NCBI RefSeq assembly: GCF_004803895.1
Contig: NZ_CP021978.1
Location: 2,418,001-2,482,000, forward strand
Direction of reading: 5' to 3'
From: Streptomyces hawaiiensis
GTDB taxonomy: Bacteria; Actinomycetota; Actinomycetes; Streptomycetales; Streptomycetaceae
DNA length: 64,000 nt
The position numbers were made by a program, and so were the translations under genes. The notes under the pieces are model-generated. The model was not told the origin of the DNA and ran no database searches. It saw only the letters and a program-made list of their open reading frames with translations. The first letter of the stretch is position 1; each line of letters starts with the position of its first letter. Shown one piece after another: positions 59,553 through 64,000 of the stretch.

Positions 59553-60902
59553 CTAGGCCCTCGAAAGGCGCTTGAGGAGCATCGCCGAGGCCACCGGGCG
59601 GGCACCGGCCCGGGCCACCCCGTCGGCGACCTCGCGGTCGGTGGACGCCACGATGACCGGGCGGCCCGGGGGTTCGGCGCGCACCAGCTGGCGGATGAGC
59701 TCGTCGGCGGTGACGCCCGGCTTCGAGAACAGGACGCGTACACCGCGCGGCGGGGCCAGCAGCACCGGTGCGGCGAGCTCGGCGCCGTCGAAGACGCAGG
59801 TCACCTCGGCGCCGGTCTGCGCGGCCAGTTGGGAGAGCTGCCCGAGCAGTCGCAGGCGCTGCTTCTCCAGCGGCATCTGCGGATAGCCGGTCTTGGTGAC
59901 GTTGTAGCCGTCGACGACCAGATGGGCCTGCGGTAGCGCCAGCAGCTGGTCCAGGACCTGCGGGTCGTTCTCCGACAGGGCGCGGGCGGCGATGTCCTTC
60001 GGGGTCATCCGGCCCGGTTCGACGGCGTCGACGGTCTCGGCGGGCCGCACCGACACCGGCGGCAGGGCCAGTTCGCGGCGGAGCCCCTGGGTGGCGTCCA
60101 GCAGGGTGTCCAGCAGCAGCCGTACCCGCATGTCCTCGACGCTGCGGCCCTCGCGGGCGGCCCGGCGCGTGGCCTCCAGGGCGGCCTCGGTCTCGCCCAG
60201 CCGGGACTTGAGCCGCCGGGTCTCGCTCTCGGCGGCGGACACCTGGGCGTGCGCCTCGGCGCGGACGGCCTCGGTCTCGCCGTGCGCCTTGCGCAGGGCG
60301 GCCGCGCCGCGCTTGACGTCGCTGAGGGCGGCGCGCAGCTTGCGGTGCAGCGACTCGGTTTCCTTTTTGGCCGATTCCAGCTCCGTGCGCAGCCGCTCGG
60401 TCTCGGCCCGGGTGTGGTCGCGGGCCCGGTCGAGTTCGGCGCGCAGCCGCTCCAGCTCGGCCCGGCTCTCCTCGTCGGCGCGCTCGGCGTCGGCCCGCTG
60501 GGCCTCCTCGCCGGCGGCGGTCACCAGCTTCACCCAGTCCGTCGGCCGCAGTACGTAGGCCGCGGCCGCCACGTCGAGCGGGTCCGCGGCCGGGGGCGGG
60601 GAGCCTGAGTCGAGGGCGCCGGTCAGCTCCGGCTGGGTCTCTCTGAGCTTCTCCCCGATGCGCTGGCGGAACAGCGGATCGGTCTCCAGCGCGGCCGCCA
60701 TCGCGTTGCCGGCGAACTTCGCCCGGCGGTTCGGTGCGAACCGGGCGTACTGCCTGAGCTGCGCGGGCAGCTCGGCGACCGTCAGCGAGCCGAAGCCGTC
60801 CGAGACGATCTGCACGACCCTGCGGCGCACGCCGTCGGGCAGCGGACGGTCGAGCACCTCGGCGGCGCCGTCGCCCGGCCCCCCGCCCGTGGTCTCCGCC
60901 AT
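59553..60902 (-). CDS. NYN-domain (YacP-like) RNA-binding protein with coiled coil
   Basis: This 449-residue protein has three parts: an N-terminal helical domain (PDGVRRRVVQIVSDGFGSLTVAELPAQLRQYARFAPNRRAKFAG), a long charged coiled coil (about residues 130-265, SRAELERLRAELDRARDHTRAETERLRTE), and a C-terminal NYN/YacP-like nuclease domain with HLVVDGYNVTKTGYP, VTCVFDGAELAAPVL and IVASTDREVADGV, which carry the acidic metal ligands. Bacterial YacP/Rae1 proteins cleave mRNA at the ribosome. The coiled coil is an actinobacterial addition. ATG 60902 is used. It is followed by the NlpC genes. Confidence 0.92.
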   Translation of the reverse strand: MAETTGGGPGDGAAEVLDRPLPDGVRRRVVQIVSDGFGSLTVAELPAQLRQYARFAPNRRAKFAGNAMAAALETDPLFRQRIGEKLRETQPELTGALDSGSPPPAADPLDVAAAAYVLRPTDWVKLVTAAGEEAQRADAERADEESRAELERLRAELDRARDHTRAETERLRTELESAKKETESLHRKLRAALSDVKRGAAALRKAHGETEAVRAEAHAQVSAAESETRRLKSRLGETEAALEATRRAAREGRSVEDMRVRLLLDTLLDATQGLRRELALPPVSVRPAETVDAVEPGRMTPKDIAARALSENDPQVLDQLLALPQAHLVVDGYNVTKTGYPQMPLEKQRLRLLGQLSQLAAQTGAEVTCVFDGAELAAPVLLAPPRGVRVLFSKPGVTADELIRQLVRAEPPGRPVIVASTDREVADGVARAGARPVASAMLLKRLSRA

Positions 60903-60940
60903 CCGTCACACCCCAATGCCTGTGCGGGGCCGGCTCCCGT

Positions 60941-61180
60941 TCAGGAGCCGGCGCCCGGCCTGTCCACGAGTTCCACCTGGTCCACCGCGTTGCACCAGCG
61001 GCAGCGCACCGACTCGATGGTCTCACTGAGCACGTCGCGCTCCTCGACCTTCGGCTCTCCGGCCAGGTCGAGGTGGACGTACTCGACGACCTTCGACGAG
61101 CGGGTCACGTCGAACCTCGTGAGGTTGCCGCAGAGGGTGCAGCGCCACCGCGTCTCGGCGGTCGGCAGGGGAACCGTCAT
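60941..61180 (-). CDS. Small zinc-ribbon protein
   Basis: This 79-residue protein has two C-x2-C pairs, WRCTLCGNLTRFDV and VRCRWCNAVDQVELV, spaced for one zinc site. It is conserved in actinobacteria to my knowledge and usually lies next to the NYN gene. The function is unknown, possibly nucleic-acid or protein binding. ATG 61180 has a weak ribosome-binding site. It lies 38 nt upstream of the NYN gene, so the two are probably cotranscribed, and it is divergent from the rhomboid gene. Confidence 0.88.
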   Translation of the reverse strand: MTVPLPTAETRWRCTLCGNLTRFDVTRSSKVVEYVHLDLAGEPKVEERDVLSETIESVRCRWCNAVDQVELVDRPGAGS

Positions 61181-61339
61181 CGTGACCTGTTCTCTTTCCT
61201 TCTAGTGTCCGTGACGCGACCGGCATCCCCGGTGCGTGTGGCTCGTAACCCTACGGCCTGGCGGGTCCTCGCCGCCTGCGCGCCCACGGCGGCGAGGCGG
61301 TCTGGGAGGTTGCGTCCGGTTACGTCATGCTCTGTGTTC

Positions 61340-62092
61340 ATGATCCGCAAGTGGAGTGCGTCGATCGTCCGGGCCGGCAGATCGGTCAGGGGGTCGTCGG
61401 CGCCGGTGACGTACTCACTGATCGCCCTGTGCTGCCTGACCTTCCTGGCCGGACCCGCCTCGGGCCTGAATCCGGCGTACGGCACGGGCGACGAGCTGCT
61501 CGCCGTGCAGCGGGCCTACTTCCGGCGCTGGGGCGTGATTCCCGCAGAACTGTTCGAAGGGTCCGCGGGGTCGGCCCTCACCCCCGCGACCGCGCTCTTC
61601 GTCCACGGCGGCTGGGTGCACCTGCTCGGCAACATGCTCTTCCTCTACGTCTTCGGGGCGATGACCGAGGAACGGATGGGCCGGGTGCACTTCACCCTGT
61701 TCTACGTCGGCTGCGGCTACCTGGCCCTGCTGGGGTACGCCGTCGCCAACGCGGACTCCGGGCAGTCCCTGGTCGGTGCCTCGGGGGCGATCTCCGCGGT
61801 CCTCGGTGCGTTCCTGTACCTGTTCCCCCGTGCCCGGGTGACCAGTCTCCTGCCGTTCCTCTTCTTCCTGCCGGTGCGCTTCCCGGCGTGGGTCGTGCTG
61901 CCGTTCTGGGCGGCGCTGCAGTGGCTGGCGGCGGGGCGCGCCTCGGACGGGCCGGGGGTCGCCTACCTCGCCCACCTCATCGGATTCGGTCTGGGCTTCG
62001 GCTATGCGTCGGTCCGCTACGGCCGCCCCACCGGCCCTACTAGAGTGAAGGCCGCCCCTGCTCCGGCCCCCGAGGGAGAGAACCAGCCGTGA
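61340..62092 (+). CDS. Rhomboid-family intramembrane serine protease
   Basis: This 250-residue protein has six helices. Rhomboid motifs are present: FVHGGWVHLLGNMLFLYVFG (His and Asn of the oxyanion side), the catalytic Ser in LVGASGAISAVLGAFL, and the catalytic His in VAYLAHLIGFGLGFGYA. It would cleave membrane-anchored proteins within the bilayer. The substrates are unknown. ATG 61340 gives the most typical N-terminus. GTG 61334 is possible. No ribosome-binding site is clear. Its stop overlaps the next gene as GTGA. Confidence 0.9.
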   Translation: MIRKWSASIVRAGRSVRGSSAPVTYSLIALCCLTFLAGPASGLNPAYGTGDELLAVQRAYFRRWGVIPAELFEGSAGSALTPATALFVHGGWVHLLGNMLFLYVFGAMTEERMGRVHFTLFYVGCGYLALLGYAVANADSGQSLVGASGAISAVLGAFLYLFPRARVTSLLPFLFFLPVRFPAWVVLPFWAALQWLAAGRASDGPGVAYLAHLIGFGLGFGYASVRYGRPTGPTRVKAAPAPAPEGENQP

Positions 62093-62370
62093 TCACCGCG
62101 ATCGTCCTGATCAAGACCAGCGTGGACCGGATCCCCGAGATCGCCGAGTCGATCGCGGCGCTGGACAGCGTCAGCGAGGTCTTCTCCGTCACCGGCACCT
62201 ACGACCTGATCGCGATGGTCCGGGTGAAGGAGCACGAGGACCTGGCGGAGGTCATCCCGGGCCGGATCAGCAAGATCCCCGGAGTGGAGGGGACGGACAC
62301 GCACGTGGCGTTCCGTACGTACTCGCAGCACGACCTCGAGGCGGCGTTCTCGATCGGGCTGGACAACTAG
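62089..62370 (+). CDS. Stand-alone Lrp/AsnC ligand-binding domain protein
   Basis: This 93-residue protein has only the RAM (Lrp/AsnC effector) domain: VITAIVLIKTSVDRIPEIAESIAALDSVSEVFSVTGTYDLIAMVRVKEHEDLAEVIPGRISKIPGVEGTDTHVAFRTY. There is no helix-turn-helix, so it likely binds small ligands such as amino acids and forms oligomers, or modulates full-length Lrp proteins. GTG 62089 has GAGGGAGAG and overlaps the rhomboid stop by 4 nt. Confidence 0.92.
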   Translation: MITAIVLIKTSVDRIPEIAESIAALDSVSEVFSVTGTYDLIAMVRVKEHEDLAEVIPGRISKIPGVEGTDTHVAFRTYSQHDLEAAFSIGLDN

Positions 62371-62412
62371 GACCGTCCGGGCCGCCGCCGGATGCCGGAT
62401 GCCGGGTGTGCC

Positions 62413-62443
62413 GGATGAAGAGTTCTTCATCCGGGCTTCATCC
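62413..62443 (+). promoter_or_regulatory. TTCATCC inverted and direct repeat before the small secreted protein
   Basis: GGATGAAG (62413-62420) and CTTCATCC (62425-62432) form a perfect palindrome, and a second CTTCATCC (62436-62443) repeats with an 11-bp period. An 11-bp direct repeat is the usual layout for OmpR/PhoB-type response regulators. The next genes are a small secreted protein and a histidine kinase, so this may be the operator of that system. Confidence 0.6.
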
Positions 62444-62476
62444 CGCGCCCCGGGTTCCGCCCGCAGGATCGGGCCC

Positions 62477-62812
62477 ATGGTTTTCACTCGCCGGATGGCG
62501 GCACTGTCCGCCGTCGTGCTGATCCCGCTGGGCATCGCCGCGACCAGCTACGCGCTCGCGGACAGCCCCGAGTCGCCCAAGGTGCCCTCCCAGCAGGTGG
62601 AGCTGGACCACGGCTCGCCCACGCCCACGCCCACCTCCACGCTCCGGCCCACCCCGCAGGCCACGCCGCCCGGCACCACGCCGGATGACGAGGTCGTCTC
62701 CCGGCCTCCGGTGACCGACAGCTCAGCGAGTGACGATGATGACGACGACCGCGGCCAGGGCACCGGAGACGACGGACCGGGCGACGACGACGGCCCCGGT
62801 TCCGACCACTGA
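62477..62812 (+). CDS. Small Asp-rich secreted protein
   Basis: This 111-residue protein has a signal sequence (MAALSAVVLIPLGIAATSYALA, about 7-28) followed by a hydrophilic, disordered mature part: PT repeats (TPTPTSTLRPTP), then a highly acidic tail of Asp and Gly (SDDDDDDRGQG..., ending DDGPGSDH). It probably lies outside the cell. I do not know its function, but such small hydrophilic proteins next to kinases may bind metals or act as a signal. ATG 62477 is used. Its last 83 nt overlap the kinase start in another frame. Confidence 0.8.
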   Translation: MVFTRRMAALSAVVLIPLGIAATSYALADSPESPKVPSQQVELDHGSPTPTPTSTLRPTPQATPPGTTPDDEVVSRPPVTDSSASDDDDDDRGQGTGDDGPGDDDGPGSDH

Positions 62813-64000
62813 CACCGGCCACCGGCGGGTCTCCGCCCGGGTCCGGATCCTGCTGTGGCTGCTGCTCGTGATGGCGCTCGCGCTGGCCTCGGTGGCCATG
62901 ACCACCCGCTCGTTCCTGCTGCGGGACGTCGACCACCGGGTCAACCGCCTGCTCGCCCAGGAGACCGGCGAGTTCGCGAACTTCGAGGAGCGCGGCGGGG
63001 ATCCGCGCACGGGCCGCCCGTTCACCGACGCGGACCGGCTGCTGACGGTGTTCCTGGAACGGCAGTACCCCGACAGCGACGAGGAGCTGATCGGCCTGGT
63101 CGGCCGGGCGGGTGCCGGCCCCCGGCAGATCCGCCAGCCGCACGACCTGCCCGTCGCCCTGCCCCTGCACGAGGATCCCGAGGCCCGGCGCCGCATCTTC
63201 GGCTCGCCCGCGTCCTCCGGCGTGCTCGGCCGGCCGCAGGGCGAGATCCGCTGGGCGAAGGTCACCGTGGCCCAGCCGGGCCGGGCACCGGACGCCGCGT
63301 TCGTCGTGGCGTTCCACCCGGGGCGCGAGCAGGCGCGCGTGAACAGCGTGTTCCGCACGCTGCTCGTCATCTCCGGGGTGGCCCTGCTGCTGACCGTCGG
63401 CATCGCCTGGGCGGTCGCCGGGCGGATCCTCAAACCGGTGCGGGTGGTGCGCACGGCGGCGGCGCAGCTCACCGAGCAGGACCTCACCCGCCGGATCCCG
63501 GTGCACGGCCACGACGACATAGCGGCCCTCGCCGAGACGTTCAACGGCATGCTCGACCGGCTGGAGCGGGCCTTCGCCGCGCAGCGCGAGTTCGTCGACG
63601 ACGCCGGCCACGAGCTGCGCACCCCCATCACCATCGTGCGCGGGCATCTGGAGGTCATGGGCGACGACCCCGCCGAACGCGAGGAGACCGTCCGGCTGGT
63701 CACCGACGAACTGGACCGGATGAGCCGCATCGTCGAGGACCTGCTGCTGCTCGCCAAGGCCGAACGCCCCGACTTCGTCTCCCCAGAGCCGTTCCAGGTC
63801 GCCGAACTCACCGCCGACGTCTACGTCAAGGCCCGCACCCTGGGCGACCGCGACTGGCAGCTCGCGGAGGTCGCCGATCTGGAGGCCGAGCTGGATCCGC
63901 AGCGGATCACCCAGGCCATGGTGCAGCTCGCCCAGAACGCCGTGCAGCACACCACGGCCGGCCAGGCCATCCGCATCGGCTCCCGCACAAACGGCCCGCA
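62730..64000 (+). CDS. Sensor histidine kinase (partial, 3' end outside window)
   Basis: At least 423 codons are visible. A basic, Thr-rich tail is followed by helix 1 (ILLWLLLVMALALASVAM), an extracytoplasmic domain of about 150 residues, helix 2 (TLLVISGVALLLTVGIAWAVAG), a HAMP domain (RILKPVRVVRTAAAQLTEQDLTRRI), a HisKA domain with phospho-acceptor His in DAGHELRTPITIVRGHLEVM, and the start of HATPase with N-box MVQLAQNAVQHT. The G boxes lie beyond 64000. The start is GTG 62730, ATG 62736 or ATG 62739. The OmpR-type regulator is probably outside the window. Confidence 0.93.
   Translation, partial: MTMMTTTAARAPETTDRATTTAPVPTTDTGHRRVSARVRILLWLLLVMALALASVAMTTRSFLLRDVDHRVNRLLAQETGEFANFEERGGDPRTGRPFTDADRLLTVFLERQYPDSDEELIGLVGRAGAGPRQIRQPHDLPVALPLHEDPEARRRIFGSPASSGVLGRPQGEIRWAKVTVAQPGRAPDAAFVVAFHPGREQARVNSVFRTLLVISGVALLLTVGIAWAVAGRILKPVRVVRTAAAQLTEQDLTRRIPVHGHDDIAALAETFNGMLDRLERAFAAQREFVDDAGHELRTPITIVRGHLEVMGDDPAEREETVRLVTDELDRMSRIVEDLLLLAKAERPDFVSPEPFQVAELTADVYVKARTLGDRDWQLAEVADLEAELDPQRITQAMVQLAQNAVQHTTAGQAIRIGSRTNGP

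Overview
The window is very GC-rich, its codons almost always end in G or C, and it carries the actinomycete cell-division cluster, a bifunctional TrpEG gene, a glucokinase of the GlkA type and many Streptomyces-type conserved genes. It is chromosomal DNA of a Streptomyces or very close relative. The gene order agrees with what I recall of the S. coelicolor dcw-to-glkA region. That comes from memory, not from a search. It is a core region: I see no prophage, integrase, insertion sequence, CRISPR array, tRNA or rRNA.

Layout. 1-9,150 (minus strand): the dcw peptidoglycan and division operon, in transcription order rsmH, ftsL-like, ftsI, murE, murF, mraY, murD, then probably the first codons of ftsW. 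A strong promoter lies upstream of rsmH at 9387-9414. 9,536-15,240 (plus): a beta-carbonic anhydrase, then a coupled moxR / DUF58 / transglutaminase operon closed by two strong hairpins. 15,447-17,743 (minus): a DUF3040 protein, a methyltransferase and a SAV_6107-type HEPN protein. 17,922-21,470 (plus): a degenerate ABC ATPase, a YhgE/Pip-like membrane protein and a TetR regulator, with a 14-bp palindrome on the predicted transcription start. 21,905-30,734: a CrtI-like oxidoreductase, a membrane protein with a Tyr/Gln-rich tail, metF, thiE, an Rv2175c-like DNA-binding protein, a ferredoxin-reductase-like enzyme, and a TPP riboswitch followed by thiO, thiS and thiG.

30,828-39,915: a PASTA Ser/Thr kinase, endonuclease IV, a sulfite-oxidase-like molybdoenzyme, bacterioferritin and its ferredoxin with an iron box, class II DAHP synthase, a complete trp attenuator (leader peptide with three Trp codons) ahead of trpEG, and a phosphofructokinase with PPi-type residues. 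39,969-49,487: a MacRS-like two-component system, plsC, an esterase, a membrane protein, an EEP phosphatase, glkA with its SCO2127-like neighbour, an ArsA-like ATPase, an SRPBCC protein and a metallophosphoesterase. 49,784-59,307: fadD, a secreted cholesterol oxidase, a PimB-like glycosyltransferase, a GT87-like membrane glycosyltransferase, a lipoprotein metalloprotease and two tandem NlpC/P60 hydrolases. 59,553-64,000: a NYN-domain protein, a zinc ribbon, a rhomboid protease, a stand-alone Lrp/AsnC ligand domain, a small Asp-rich secreted protein, and a histidine kinase cut by the window end.

Themes. Cell-envelope work dominates: precursor synthesis, septation, PASTA sensing, muralytic enzymes and lipid glycosylation. 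Several genes show a -10 box 6-7 nt before the start codon, which predicts leaderless mRNAs. The most informative regulatory sites are the trp attenuator, the TPP riboswitch, the iron box, the TetR-type palindromes and the TTCATCC repeats before the last two-component gene. I did not find a wholly new system. The best candidates for new biology are the ATPases with altered P-loops, the mini-ORF at the murE-murF junction, the Asp-rich secreted protein that overlaps a sensor kinase, and the PPi-like phosphofructokinase.
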